64,000 nucleotides of DNA from Gammaproteobacteria bacterium (GTDB taxonomy: Bacteria; Pseudomonadota; Gammaproteobacteria; Nevskiales; Nevskiaceae), in contig JAPLSA010000031.1 of the NCBI GenBank assembly GCA_026398815.1, forward strand, positions 1-64,000. Direction: 5' to 3'. Made by a program: the position numbers and the translations under genes. Each line of letters starts with the position of its first letter. The first letter of the stretch is position 1. The notes below the pieces were generated by a model, which did not search any database, had not been told where the DNA came from, and saw only the letters and a program-made list of their open reading frames with translations. This document shows positions 45,484 to 55,188 of this stretch, one piece after another.

Positions 45484-45996
45484 ATGAACCAGTCCCCGCG
45501 TCAGCCCCTGCGTCCCCGCGCCCTCGTCACGCGCACGCTCGCTGCCGGCTGGCTGGCGGCCTCGCTGTCGGCCGAAGCGCAGTTCCTGCTGAAGGATGGC
45601 CAGGGCCTGACGGGCGCGCCGCAGGCGGTGCCGGAAGCGGGCAAGGAGAAGGACGGCGATCACACCGCGCCGATGCAGAAGCTGCCGGAAGTGAAGGTCG
45701 AGGGTGAACTCGATCCGCTGGCCGAAGGCGACCGCAAGCGCCGCAACCAGATCAAGCAGCTGCCAGGCCTCGGCACCGATCAGCAGCGCGAACTGGATCG
45801 GCTCGAAAAGCTGCGCGCCTGGTACGACTCGCTGCCCAAGGACGCCAACAAGCTGACCAACGAGCAGAAGGCTTTCCTCGAACAGCAGAAGGATTTCGAC
45901 GCCAAGCCCGACGCCCGCCCGGGCGTGCCGCCGGTGCTCGGCGAGCGCCGCAACCCGGCCGACTATCGCGACCCGATCAAGGCCGTTTCGCCCTGA
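45484..45996 (+). CDS. Hypothetical exported protein
   Basis: Signal-like N-terminus, charged helical body; same strand, intact ORF between annotated genes. Confidence 0.65.
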   Translation: MNQSPRQPLRPRALVTRTLAAGWLAASLSAEAQFLLKDGQGLTGAPQAVPEAGKEKDGDHTAPMQKLPEVKVEGELDPLAEGDRKRRNQIKQLPGLGTDQQRELDRLEKLRAWYDSLPKDANKLTNEQKAFLEQQKDFDAKPDARPGVPPVLGERRNPADYRDPIKAVSP

Positions 45997-46011
45997 TCGG
46001 CGCAGCCGCCG

Positions 46012-46566
46012 TCAGGCGATGTCGCTGCGCTTCCAGCTGACTTCCTGGCCGCCGTCGAGGCGGGCCAGCACACGGCAGCAGACGAACAGGTAGTCGGACA
46101 GGCGGTTCAGATACTGCGGCACCAGATCGCTGACCGAGGCGTCGTCGGCCTTCACCGACCACACCGCGCGTTCGGCGCGCCGGGCCACCGCCCGCGCCAG
46201 ATGCGCGGCAGCGGCAGACGGATTGCCACCCGGCAGCACGAATTCCTTGAGCGGCGGCAGCGCCTCGTTGAGGCGCTCGATCTCGGCATCGATGCGCGCC
46301 AGATAGCCCGGCTTGACCAGCTCGAAGCCGGGCATCGACAGCTCGCCGCCAAGATCGAACAGCTCGTGCTGGGTCTGCGCCAGCGGCCCGCGCACGTCGC
46401 TCGGCAGCGGCTGCACCAGCAGCAGGCCGATGCAGCAGTTCAGTTCGTCGACATCGCCCATCGCCTGCACGCGCAGGTGGGTCTTCGGCACTCGTTCGCC
46501 GCTCGACAGGCCGGTGGTGCCCTTGTCGCCGGTGCGGGTGACGATCTTCGAAAGCCGGTTGCCCAT
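46012..46566 (-). CDS. PduO-type cob(I)yrinic acid a,c-diamide adenosyltransferase
   Basis: TRTGDKGTTGLSSGERVPKTHLRVQAMGDVDELN; FVLPGG; LNRLSDYLFVCCR. Confidence 0.95.
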   Translation of the reverse strand: MGNRLSKIVTRTGDKGTTGLSSGERVPKTHLRVQAMGDVDELNCCIGLLLVQPLPSDVRGPLAQTQHELFDLGGELSMPGFELVKPGYLARIDAEIERLNEALPPLKEFVLPGGNPSAAAAHLARAVARRAERAVWSVKADDASVSDLVPQYLNRLSDYLFVCCRVLARLDGGQEVSWKRSDIA

Positions 46567-46631
46567 GGTGCAGTCAGTCCTGGTGAAGCGGGCAGGCCGG
46601 CGGGTTGCGCCGGCCTGCAAGCAGGTGGTGG

Positions 46632-48521
46632 CTAGCGTTGTTCCCAGCGCAGCGTGCCGTAGACGGCGCGGCCGAGCTGCCGGTAGCCGGCAGCGGTCTG
46701 GTAGTCGCGATCCAGCAGGTTTTCCAGCCGCGCGGCCAGCGAGAAGCCGTGCGGCAGTTTGACGCCTGCGCCGAGATTCCACAGCAGATAGCCGGAATCC
46801 TTGGTCGGTGCGCCGGTCGCGGCGCTGACATCGGCACGGTCGGAGGTGCCGAGCACGTCGGTCGCCAGATAGACGTTGCCGATGTCGCGGCGCAGCTGCG
46901 CGGTGACGCTGCGGCGCGCGCGGCGCAGCAGCGGGCTGTCGTCGGAGCGATCCTTCGGGTTCTGGATGATGCCGCTCAAGGTGCCGGACCACAGGCCGTC
47001 GGCGTAGCGGTAGGTGGCTTCGAGGCCGGCGTTCTTGGCGCGGTCGACATTGACGGCGCGGAAGCCGAAATCGACGTTGGCGTCGTTCGCGGGGTCGAAC
47101 TGCACGCTGATCAGGTCCCGGTAGCGGGTGCGGAAGGCCCGCAGGTCCCAGGTCTGGAACGCGCCCCAGCGCTGGCGAACGCCGACTTCGAGATTCAGCG
47201 AGCGCTCCGGGTCGAGATCCGGATTGCCGCCGAAGCCGAAGCGGTCGGTGGCGTCCGGCGCCCGGAAGCCGCTGCCGGCGGCGGCGATCAGGCTGGTGCC
47301 CAGCTGGGCGGTGCGCGGCAGGTCGTAGGCGTACTCGGCATTCCAGGTGAAGCGGCTGCCGAAAGCATCGTGGTTCAGCAGGCTGCCGGCCAGCTGCAAG
47401 TGGTGCTCGGCGCGGTCGTACTGCGTCTGCAGAAAGACGTTGTACAGATCGACCACTTGGTGGATCGTCGAGCCGAAGCTCAACGCATCGACGCGCTCCT
47501 GCGACACCTGGCCGCCGAACAGCGCCCGCAGCTCCGGCAGCACGGTGACGGTGTTCTGCCAGTCGAGCATCGGCCGGATCGTGCGCACGGTGTCCGGCGA
47601 CGTGTACTGGTGGATGCGGTCCTCGCCGCGGCTCAGGGTCAGCAGCGAGTCCCAGTTGTCGAGCAGCTGCGCCGCCGCCGACAGCGCCAGTACCTGGTTG
47701 CGGAACGCCTGCGCCGCCGGGTTCAGGCCGAACAGCGGGCTGCAGGAGTCGTAGGTCTCGACCTTGCCCTGGGTGTTGTAGGCGCGCGCCTCGAACAGCG
47801 CGATGCCGGCGTCGGCACTGGCCTTGACGTTGACCGAGTTGTTGCGGAAGCCGCTCTTGTCCGTGCCGCTTTCGCAGGCGGAAATGCCATCGCTCTTCTG
47901 CTGTTCGGTCTGCACCGAGAAGCCGTAGGCGCCGATGCGGTTGGCGTAGCTGGCTGAGCCGTCGACCGTGCCGTAGGACCCGCCGCGGATGCTGGCGTCG
48001 ATCTGCTGCGTCGAGGCACCGCGGGTGATGATGTTGATGACGCCGGCCAGCGCGTCGGAGCCGTACAGCGTCGAGCGCGGACCCTTGACGATCTCGATGC
48101 GCTCGATCATGTCCGGCGCCAGGTTCTGCAGCGCCGCGCCGCCGGCCGTCGCCGGGTTGACGCGGACGCCGTCGATCAGCACCAGCGTGTGGTTCGACTC
48201 GCCGCCACGGATGAACGCCGAGGTCAGCTGGCCCGGGCCGCCGCTGCGGCCGATCTCGATGCCGGCGTGGAAGCGCAGCAGCTCGGCGATGTCCCCGGCC
48301 TGCGCGGCGAGGATCTGCGCGCGGTCGATGACGATGGTCGCCGCGCCGATCCGCGATTGCGGCTGCGGCGTGCGGCTGGCGGTGACCAGCACCGGATCGA
48401 GCGCCACCGGCGCATCGGTGTTGCCGGCAGCCGGCGTCGGCGCGGTCGAGGAGGAAGGATTCTGCTGGGCAAGGCAAAGCGCAGGCGCTGCAACGAGCGC
48501 CGCCAACAACGCGGATTTCAT
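46632..48521 (-). CDS. btuB: TonB-dependent vitamin B12 receptor BtuB
   Basis: Signal peptide, plug domain ([28 protein letters not shown]..., [23 protein letters not shown]), preceded by a cobalamin riboswitch. Confidence 0.92.
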   Translation of the reverse strand: MKSALLAALVAAPALCLAQQNPSSSTAPTPAAGNTDAPVALDPVLVTASRTPQPQSRIGAATIVIDRAQILAAQAGDIAELLRFHAGIEIGRSGGPGQLTSAFIRGGESNHTLVLIDGVRVNPATAGGAALQNLAPDMIERIEIVKGPRSTLYGSDALAGVINIITRGASTQQIDASIRGGSYGTVDGSASYANRIGAYGFSVQTEQQKSDGISACESGTDKSGFRNNSVNVKASADAGIALFEARAYNTQGKVETYDSCSPLFGLNPAAQAFRNQVLALSAAAQLLDNWDSLLTLSRGEDRIHQYTSPDTVRTIRPMLDWQNTVTVLPELRALFGGQVSQERVDALSFGSTIHQVVDLYNVFLQTQYDRAEHHLQLAGSLLNHDAFGSRFTWNAEYAYDLPRTAQLGTSLIAAAGSGFRAPDATDRFGFGGNPDLDPERSLNLEVGVRQRWGAFQTWDLRAFRTRYRDLISVQFDPANDANVDFGFRAVNVDRAKNAGLEATYRYADGLWSGTLSGIIQNPKDRSDDSPLLRRARRSVTAQLRRDIGNVYLATDVLGTSDRADVSAATGAPTKDSGYLLWNLGAGVKLPHGFSLAARLENLLDRDYQTAAGYRQLGRAVYGTLRWEQR

Positions 48522-48589
48522 CTGGAGTCTCCCGTGGCCTGCGTCCCCGCAAGCGCACTGATCGGAATACCTGCACGCGGATGCATGCA

Positions 48590-48815
48590 GACCCGTTCCA
48601 GGCCGGTCTCCGGACTCATGGGCGAAGGCGCGATGCCGCGCGTGCCTTCCTTCGACGCCTTCCCGGATCGGGACACGATCCAGTGGCGGTGGGCCGAAGC
48701 ACTCCCATCTACCGTTGCGGGGGCAGTGCCGGGCTTGTCGATCCCGCGTGGGGGGCGACGCACCGGCTTCCCGTTTAACCCTGACACCGTGTCGAGCGGG
48801 GTTCAGGGCACCTGC
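48590..48815 (-). promoter_or_regulatory. Cobalamin (AdoCbl) riboswitch upstream of btuB
   Basis: Reverse-strand conserved blocks: GGCCGGTCTCCGGACTCATGGGCGAAGG, GCCTTCCCGGATCGG..CAGTGGC, TACCGTTGCGGGGGCAGTGCCGG, GCACCGGCTTCCCGTTTAACCC (as read on + strand). Confidence 0.92.
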
Positions 48816-48910
48816 GAACGGCAATATGGTATCGCACCGTACGAATTGCCTGCCGGGCGGGCCGCCGGGCACGGTTATCATTCGCCCCCGCGTTGCCCTG
48901 GAGTCCGCGC

Positions 48911-49702
48911 TTGACCGTCAGTCCCTACCTCGCCGCCGCCCTCGAGGCCGCCGAAGCCGCCGCCGCCGAGATCCGCCGCGCCTATCGCGGCCAGTTCGAG
49001 GTCGAGACCAAGGCCGACTCGAGCCCGGTGACCGAAGTCGACATCGCCGCCGAGCGGATCATCAAGTCGGTGCTCAAGCAGCACTTCCCGGATCACGGCT
49101 TCTTCGGCGAGGAACTCGGCAAGGAGACCGGCGACAACCGCCACCTGTGGCTGATCGACCCGATCGACGGCACCAAGAGCTTCGTGCGCGGCTACCCGAT
49201 GTTCTCGACCCAGATCGCGCTGATGAAGGACGGCGAGCTGATCGTCGGCGTGTCGTCGGCGCCATGCTGGGACGGCGCGCTCGGCGAGGTCGTCTACGCC
49301 GAACGCGGTCAGGGCGCCTGGTGCGACAACCAGCGGCTGACGATCGCCGGCACCGACAGCATCGCCAGGACCACGCTGTCGACCGGCAATCTGGCAAGGC
49401 TGGCCGCCAGCCCGGCCTGGGCGCGGCTGGGCGGGCTGATCGGCAAGGTTCACCGCATTCGCGGCTACGGCGATTTCCTGCACTACCACCTGCTGGCCTC
49501 CGGCCGCATCGACGCGGTGGTGGAGTCCGACGTCAACATCCTCGACATCGCCGCGCTCAGCGTCATCGTTCGCGAGGCCGGCGGCGTGTTCACCGATCTC
49601 GAAGGCCGGCCGCTGTCGCTGGCCACCACCAGCGTGCTGGCCGCCACGCCGGCGCTGCATCCGCAGCTGCTCGCCGAACTGGCCTGGACTGCGCCGGCCT
49701 GA
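48911..49702 (+). CDS. Inositol-monophosphatase-family histidinol-phosphatase (HisN-like)
   Basis: [36 protein letters not shown] start inferred. Confidence 0.88.
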   Translation: MTVSPYLAAALEAAEAAAAEIRRAYRGQFEVETKADSSPVTEVDIAAERIIKSVLKQHFPDHGFFGEELGKETGDNRHLWLIDPIDGTKSFVRGYPMFSTQIALMKDGELIVGVSSAPCWDGALGEVVYAERGQGAWCDNQRLTIAGTDSIARTTLSTGNLARLAASPAWARLGGLIGKVHRIRGYGDFLHYHLLASGRIDAVVESDVNILDIAALSVIVREAGGVFTDLEGRPLSLATTSVLAATPALHPQLLAELAWTAPA

Positions 49703-49731
49703 CCCCCTTCCCCGATCGCCTGGAGCTTCCG

Positions 49732-50532
49732 ATGTACGACTACGCGAACAAGACCGTCTTCGTGTCCGGCGGCACCAGCGGCATCAACCTCGGCATCGCC
49801 CACGCGTTCGCCGGAGCCGGCGCCCGGGTGGTGGTGATGTCGCGCAAGCAGGACAAGGTCGACGCGGCAGTGGCCGCGCTGAAGGCGCACGGCGGCGAGG
49901 CCTTCGGCCACGCGGCGGATGTCCGTGACTACGCCGCCGTCGAGGCAGCGTTCAAGGACACCGCCACCCGCTTCGGCGCGATCGACGTGCTGGTTTCCGG
50001 CGCCGCCGGCAACTTCCCGGCGCCGGCCGTCGGCATCTCGCCGAACGGCTTCAAGTCGGTGGTCGACATCGACCTGCTCGGCACTTTCCACGTGGTGCGC
50101 GCGGCCTTTCCGTACCTGGCCAAGCCGGGCGCTTCGGTGATCAACATCTCGGCACCGCAGGCCTGGATTCCGATGGACTTCCAGATGCACGTCTGCGCGG
50201 CCAAGGCCGGCGTCGACATGGTGACCCGGGTCGCGGCACTCGAATGGGGCGCGGCCGGCATCCGCGTCAACTCCATTGCGCCGGGGCCGATCGAGGGCAC
50301 CGAAGGCATGCGCCGGCTGGCGCCGAACGAGCGCGCCAACCAGCTGATCACCGACAGCGTGCCGCTTGGCTGCTACGGCACCACCGATGACATCGCCCAG
50401 GCGGCGCTGTGGCTGTCGAGCCCGCTGGCCCGCTACGTGACCGGCGTGGTGCTGGCCGTCGACGGCGGCTGGTCGCTGGGCGGCGTGTCGGCGATGAGCA
50501 TGGGGCTGAAGAAGGCGATGACCGGCGGCTGA
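49732..50532 (+). CDS. SDR family oxidoreductase, peroxisomal-type 2,4-dienoyl-CoA reductase-like
   Basis: VFVSGGTSGINLGIA, FQMHVCAAKAGVDMVTRVAALEWGAAGIRVNSIAPGPIEGTEGMRRLAP. Confidence 0.85.
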   Translation: MYDYANKTVFVSGGTSGINLGIAHAFAGAGARVVVMSRKQDKVDAAVAALKAHGGEAFGHAADVRDYAAVEAAFKDTATRFGAIDVLVSGAAGNFPAPAVGISPNGFKSVVDIDLLGTFHVVRAAFPYLAKPGASVINISAPQAWIPMDFQMHVCAAKAGVDMVTRVAALEWGAAGIRVNSIAPGPIEGTEGMRRLAPNERANQLITDSVPLGCYGTTDDIAQAALWLSSPLARYVTGVVLAVDGGWSLGGVSAMSMGLKKAMTGG

Positions 50533-50710
50533 TCGACCCGCGCCAGCGCCGCCAGCTGCAGCTGCATGACGGCGGCCGATGCGCTGCCGGCCAGCAGCAG
50601 CCAGAGCAGGGGAATCAAGCGTGGCAGGACCGGTCTCATGGCGGCTGCAACCTCGTAGATTCGAAGACAATGGGCCGACTCGACCATAGCCTGGCCACGG
50701 AGAACTCCTG

Positions 50711-51502
50711 ATGCAGAAACCCTCGACCACCGTGCTGCTGTCCGGCCTTGCCGCCGCTGCCCTGGCGGCCTGCGCGACCTCGCCGCTGGGCCGTTCGCAG
50801 CTCAAGCTGGTGTCGGACAGCGAGCTGAACCAGCTCGGCGCCACCGCCTTCCAGGAAACCGCGAAGAAGACGCCGGTGACCAGCGATGGCCGCACCACGG
50901 CCTACGTCAACTGCGTGGCCAACGCGATCACCCGGGAAGTCGGCGGCACCTGGGAAGTGAAGGTGTTCGACTCCAAGGACGTCAACGCCTTCGCGCTGCC
51001 GGGCGGCAAGATCGGCGTCTACACCGGCCTGCTGGCGATCACCGAAACCCCGGACCAGCTGGCGGCGGTGATCGGCCACGAGGTGGCCCACGTGATCGCC
51101 GGCCATTCCAACGAGCGCGTGTCGCAGCAGCAGGTCACCAGCGTTGGCCTGTCGATGGCCCAGGTGCTGGTCGGTGGCGGTGTCGGCGGCGACACGCTGA
51201 TGTCGGCGCTTGGTGCCGGCGCCCAGTACGGCGTGCTGCTGCCGTTCTCGCGCGCCCATGAAAGCGAGGCCGACCTGCTCGGCCTCGACTACATGGCCAA
51301 GGCCGGCTTCGATCCGCGGCAGGCAGCGGCGCTGTGGCGGAACATGGCCAAGGCCGGTGGGCAGAAGCCGCCGGAGTTCGCGTCCAGCCATCCATCCGAC
51401 GAAACCCGCATCCGCCAGATCGAGGGCCGCCTGCCGCAGGACGTACCGGTCTACGTGCAGGCGCTGGCCAACGGCCGGCGCCCGGACTGCAAGCGGGTCT
51501 GA
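50711..51502 (+). CDS. M48 family metalloprotease (lipoprotein)
   Basis: Lipobox LAAC, HEVAH, AHESEADLLGLDYM. Confidence 0.92.
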   Translation: MQKPSTTVLLSGLAAAALAACATSPLGRSQLKLVSDSELNQLGATAFQETAKKTPVTSDGRTTAYVNCVANAITREVGGTWEVKVFDSKDVNAFALPGGKIGVYTGLLAITETPDQLAAVIGHEVAHVIAGHSNERVSQQQVTSVGLSMAQVLVGGGVGGDTLMSALGAGAQYGVLLPFSRAHESEADLLGLDYMAKAGFDPRQAAALWRNMAKAGGQKPPEFASSHPSDETRIRQIEGRLPQDVPVYVQALANGRRPDCKRV

Positions 51503-51518
51503 ACCGCTGCCGGAACGA

Positions 51519-52511
51519 TCAGCCGCCGGCGGCCACGAAATGGCAGGCGGCGTACTGGTCGGCGCCGTCGACCTTGCGCAGGCCCGGCACGCTCTGCACG
51601 CAGGCGTGCTCGACCAGCGGGCAGCGCGGATGGAACACGCAGCCCATCGGCAGCTGGCCCGGATCGGCGGCGGCGCCACCGATCCGCTTGCGGCGCTTCG
51701 GCGCATTGCCTTCCGGGTCGATCACCGGCGCCGCCTCGAGCAGCGCGCGTGTGTACGGGTGGCGCGGCCGCTCGTAGAGATCGTCGGCGCGGCCCTGCTC
51801 CATCACCTTGCCGAGGTACATCACCAGCACGCGGTCGGCCAGCTGCCGGACCACGGCCAGGTCGTGGGCGATGAAGATCATCGCCAGCTGCCGTTCCTGG
51901 GCGAGATCGGCCAGCAGGTTGATGATCTGCGCCTGGATCGAGACATCGAGCGCTGACACCGGCTCGTCGCAGATCAGCAGCTTCGGTTCGACGATCAGCG
52001 CCCGGGCGATGCCGACCCGCTGGCCCTGGCCGCCGGACAGTTCGCTGGCGCGGCGATCGGCAAGCTCCTCGCCCAGGCCGACGCGGGCCAGCAGCGCCCG
52101 CGCCCGTGCCTTGCGCTCATCGGCCGGCAGCTCCGGCATCAGCGCCTTGAGCGGTTCGGCGACGATGTCGAGCACCTTCATCTTCGGGCTCAGAGATCCC
52201 AGCGGGTCCTGGAACACCAGCTGCACGTCGCTGCGCAGCGGCTTCCACTGCTTGCGGTTCAGGCCGATCAGCTCCTGCCCCTGGTAGCGGATCGAGCCGG
52301 CGCTGGCCGCCTGCAGCCCGACCAGCGTGCGCGCCAGCGTGGACTTGCCGCAGCCGGATTCCCCGACGATGCCGAGGATCTCGCCCGGCTGCAGGTCGAA
52401 ATGCAGATCGTCGATCGCTTTCACGGCCAGCGACCGCGTCCACGGCAGCAGGCCCCGTTTCGGGTAATGCACCCGGAGGCGGCGGACGGACAGGAGCGGA
52501 GCAGAAGCCAT
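51519..52511 (-). CDS. Oligopeptide/dipeptide ABC transporter ATP-binding protein (OppF/DppF type)
   Basis: GESGCGKSTLARTLVGLQ, LSGGQGQRVGIARALIVEPKLLICDEPVSALDVSIQAQI, C-terminal GCVFHPRCPL. Confidence 0.94.
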   Translation of the reverse strand: MASAPLLSVRRLRVHYPKRGLLPWTRSLAVKAIDDLHFDLQPGEILGIVGESGCGKSTLARTLVGLQAASAGSIRYQGQELIGLNRKQWKPLRSDVQLVFQDPLGSLSPKMKVLDIVAEPLKALMPELPADERKARARALLARVGLGEELADRRASELSGGQGQRVGIARALIVEPKLLICDEPVSALDVSIQAQIINLLADLAQERQLAMIFIAHDLAVVRQLADRVLVMYLGKVMEQGRADDLYERPRHPYTRALLEAAPVIDPEGNAPKRRKRIGGAAADPGQLPMGCVFHPRCPLVEHACVQSVPGLRKVDGADQYAACHFVAAGG

Positions 52512-52580
52512 GGAAATCGACGAGCAAGAAAAAGGCCGACGTGATCGCCGGCCCGTGATTTTACCGCCAGTGCCGCCCGA

Positions 52581-53102
52581 TCATTCGAGCAGCGAGCGCA
52601 GCATCCAGGCGGTCTTCTCGTGCAGCTGCAGGCGCTGGGTCAGCAGGTCGGCGGTCGGTTCGTCGCTGGCCTTGTCGGCCAGCGGGAATACCGAGCGCGC
52701 CGTCCTGGCGCAGGCTTCGTGGCCCTTGACCAGCTTCTTGACCATGTCCATCGCCGCCGGCACGCCTTCGTCTTCCTCGATGCTCGACAGCTTGGCGTAC
52801 TGGGCGTAGGTGCCCGGCGCCGGGAAGCCGAGCGCGCGGATGCGTTCGGCCACCAGGTCGACCGCCAGCGCCGCTTCGGTGTACTGGGTCTCGAACATCA
52901 GGTGCAGCGTGTTGAACATCGGCCCGGTCACGTTCCAGTGGAAGTTGTGGGTCTTCAGGTACAGCGTGTATTCGTCGGCCAGCAGCCGGGACAGACCGGC
53001 GGCAATCGCTTCGCGGTCGGACTTGGAGATGCCGATGTCGATGCCGGCGGCGCCCGGGGCGCTGGCCTTGCCGGCCTTAGGCTTCTTGTTTTCCTTGCTC
53101 AT
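52581..53102 (-). CDS. Dps-family ferritin-like DNA protection protein
   Basis: [29 protein letters not shown] ferroxidase motif. Confidence 0.94.
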   Translation of the reverse strand: MSKENKKPKAGKASAPGAAGIDIGISKSDREAIAAGLSRLLADEYTLYLKTHNFHWNVTGPMFNTLHLMFETQYTEAALAVDLVAERIRALGFPAPGTYAQYAKLSSIEEDEGVPAAMDMVKKLVKGHEACARTARSVFPLADKASDEPTADLLTQRLQLHEKTAWMLRSLLE

Positions 53103-53213
53103 GCAGAACTCCTGGGGGTGGGTGGAATGCGGTAGCAGCATAGCGGTCTGACCGCGTCCCGCCAGCCTGCGTTCGATCGGCATTTCCGATCGATGCGATA
53201 GCGCCCGCGCGCC

Positions 53214-54179
53214 TCAGTCGGTGACCAGCTTCTGCTTGCGGTAGTAGGTGAAGATGTCGTTCAGGTTGCGGCGCGGCCGCCAGCCGAAGGTGTCGCGGAA
53301 CAGCCGGCCGTCGAGGATCACCGGGTACTTGAAGTAGTTGATCAGGTACGGCGGAAAGAAGGCGTTCCAGTTCAGCATCGAGGCCACCAGCTTCGGCAGG
53401 CTGGGCGGCACGCTGAGCACCGGCAGCCGCCGGCAGCCGCACTGGCGCACGGCTTCCTGGTACGGCACGTAGTCGTCCGGGGCCACGTTGTAGATGCCGG
53501 GTTTGTTGGCTTCGAAGGCCAGCACCATCGCTTCGGTCATGTCGTCGACATGCAGGAACTGCATCAGCGGCGAGAAGCCGAGCAGCACCGGCGCGACCTT
53601 GCGCGACAGCAGGATCGACATGCTGTTGCGCACGCCCGGGCCGAGCACGTTGCAGGGCCGCAAGATGGTGATGTTCAGCTCCGGGTGCTTCCACAGGTAG
53701 ATGTTGGCGAGGCTTTCCAGCTCCACCGAATCGACCAGGTCCTGGGTCACCTCGCTGGCCTTCAGCGGCGCGTCCTCGTCGATCAGCGCCGGGTTGTAGG
53801 CGGAGGCGCCGTAGACGAAGTAGGTGGAGTGGATCATCACCTGCCCGACCTTGTACTTGCGGCACAGCTCCAGCAGCCGCTTGCAGCCCAGCACGTTGGC
53901 GTTGTAGCGCTGCTGGCGGGTTTTCTCGTGCGCGAAGATGCGGCCGATGTGGATCACCGCATCGATCTTGTGGCTGGCGAAGATGTCCTCGAAGCCGCGC
54001 TTGTGCAGCTCCACGAGATAGCTCGGGATACCGGCATCGGTCTCCACCTTGCGACGGAAATCCACCGCGATGACGTGGTAGCGGCCGTGCAGGCGGGCGA
54101 TCACGCGCTTGGCCAGCGAGCCGGCGGCGCCGGTCACCAGCACGGTCTTCTTCGCTGCGGCAGGGGTTCGGCTGGCCAT
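53214..54179 (-). CDS. NAD-dependent epimerase/dehydratase (extended SDR)
   Basis: VLVTGAAGSLAKRVIARL, STYFVYGASAYNPA. Confidence 0.9.
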   Translation of the reverse strand: MASRTPAAAKKTVLVTGAAGSLAKRVIARLHGRYHVIAVDFRRKVETDAGIPSYLVELHKRGFEDIFASHKIDAVIHIGRIFAHEKTRQQRYNANVLGCKRLLELCRKYKVGQVMIHSTYFVYGASAYNPALIDEDAPLKASEVTQDLVDSVELESLANIYLWKHPELNITILRPCNVLGPGVRNSMSILLSRKVAPVLLGFSPLMQFLHVDDMTEAMVLAFEANKPGIYNVAPDDYVPYQEAVRQCGCRRLPVLSVPPSLPKLVASMLNWNAFFPPYLINYFKYPVILDGRLFRDTFGWRPRRNLNDIFTYYRKQKLVTD

Positions 54180-55012
54180 CAGTAGACGCTCGTACGTTCA
54201 TCGAGGCCGACCTGGATCAGCCGGCGCAGTTCCGCTTTCACGGCTTCCACCTGTTCGCTCACCTCGTGCTCGCTGGCCGCCGGGTCGAAGACCATCGGCT
54301 TGCCGAAGTTCAGGTACACGCGCGCCGGCAGCGGCAGCAGGCTCGGCACGATCGGCAGGTAGGGAAGGCCGAGCAAGCGGGCGACCGGTGCCAGGTTGGC
54401 GAGCGCCGGCATGGTTTCCTCGCAGCCGACGATGCCGACCGGCACGATCGGCGCGCGGTGCGTCATCGCCAGATGCATGAAGCCGTTGCCGAAGCGCTGC
54501 AGCTGGTAGCGCTTGCGGTACAGCTTGCCGGAACCGCGCACGCCTTCCGGGAAGACGATGATCGCCTCGTCCATCTCCAGCATCCGGGCGCAGTTGACCG
54601 GATCGCCGATCACTCCCCCCAGCGCGTTCAGGAAATTGCCGAGCCAGGGCACGGTCGGGAAGAAGCGCTCGATCATCGCCCGCGCCAGCCGTGGGCCGTG
54701 CGGATTGGTGGCCGCCGCGACGCCGACCAGCACGCCGTCCATCGGCAGCTGGCCGCTGTGATTGCCGACGATCAGCACGCGACCTTCGGCCGGAATGTTC
54801 TCCAGCCCGTGGGCGGTGACGCGGAAATACTTGTCGTACAGCAGCCGGGCGGCGCCGAGACCGACCTTGAAGGTGTCTTCGTTGTAACCCCAGGGGTCGT
54901 AGCCGAAGCTGCCGAGCGGCTTCGGGATGCTGGCCACCAGCGCTTCGATTTCGGGCGTGACCAGCGATGTCACCAGACGCTGCTTGAGTTCGAGCGAGCC
55001 GAAACGGGCCAT
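54179..55012 (-). CDS. PlsC-like lysophospholipid acyltransferase
   Basis: VGNHSGQLPMDG (HX4D), VFPEGVRGSGKLY. Confidence 0.88.
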   Translation of the reverse strand: MARFGSLELKQRLVTSLVTPEIEALVASIPKPLGSFGYDPWGYNEDTFKVGLGAARLLYDKYFRVTAHGLENIPAEGRVLIVGNHSGQLPMDGVLVGVAAATNPHGPRLARAMIERFFPTVPWLGNFLNALGGVIGDPVNCARMLEMDEAIIVFPEGVRGSGKLYRKRYQLQRFGNGFMHLAMTHRAPIVPVGIVGCEETMPALANLAPVARLLGLPYLPIVPSLLPLPARVYLNFGKPMVFDPAASEHEVSEQVEAVKAELRRLIQVGLDERTSVY

Positions 55013-55188
55013 GGAGTTGAGATCGTCGCGACGTGCCGGACCGGTGGACGGGAACGGGCCTTGAGCCGTCGTCTGTGCGTCAACTTAGTGCAAAACCGAT
55101 CGGCCGGAAAGGTGTCGGTGCACAAATGTTTCGCTCGATGCAGCAGAGCGTCACAGACGCCCCGGCAGCGACACTGGCGCTGCCCGGA

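Noticed and set aside
46012-48576. 854-aa minus-strand ORF spanning btuB and the adenosyltransferase
   Set aside because: Out-of-frame read-through of btuB; only its C-terminal part (46012-46566) is the real adenosyltransferase
50433-50687. Minus-strand ORF with a signal-peptide-like start (MRPVLPRLIPLLWLLLAGSASA)
   Set aside because: Overlaps the SDR 3' end, and the rest is the antisense of conserved SDR codons; insufficient support
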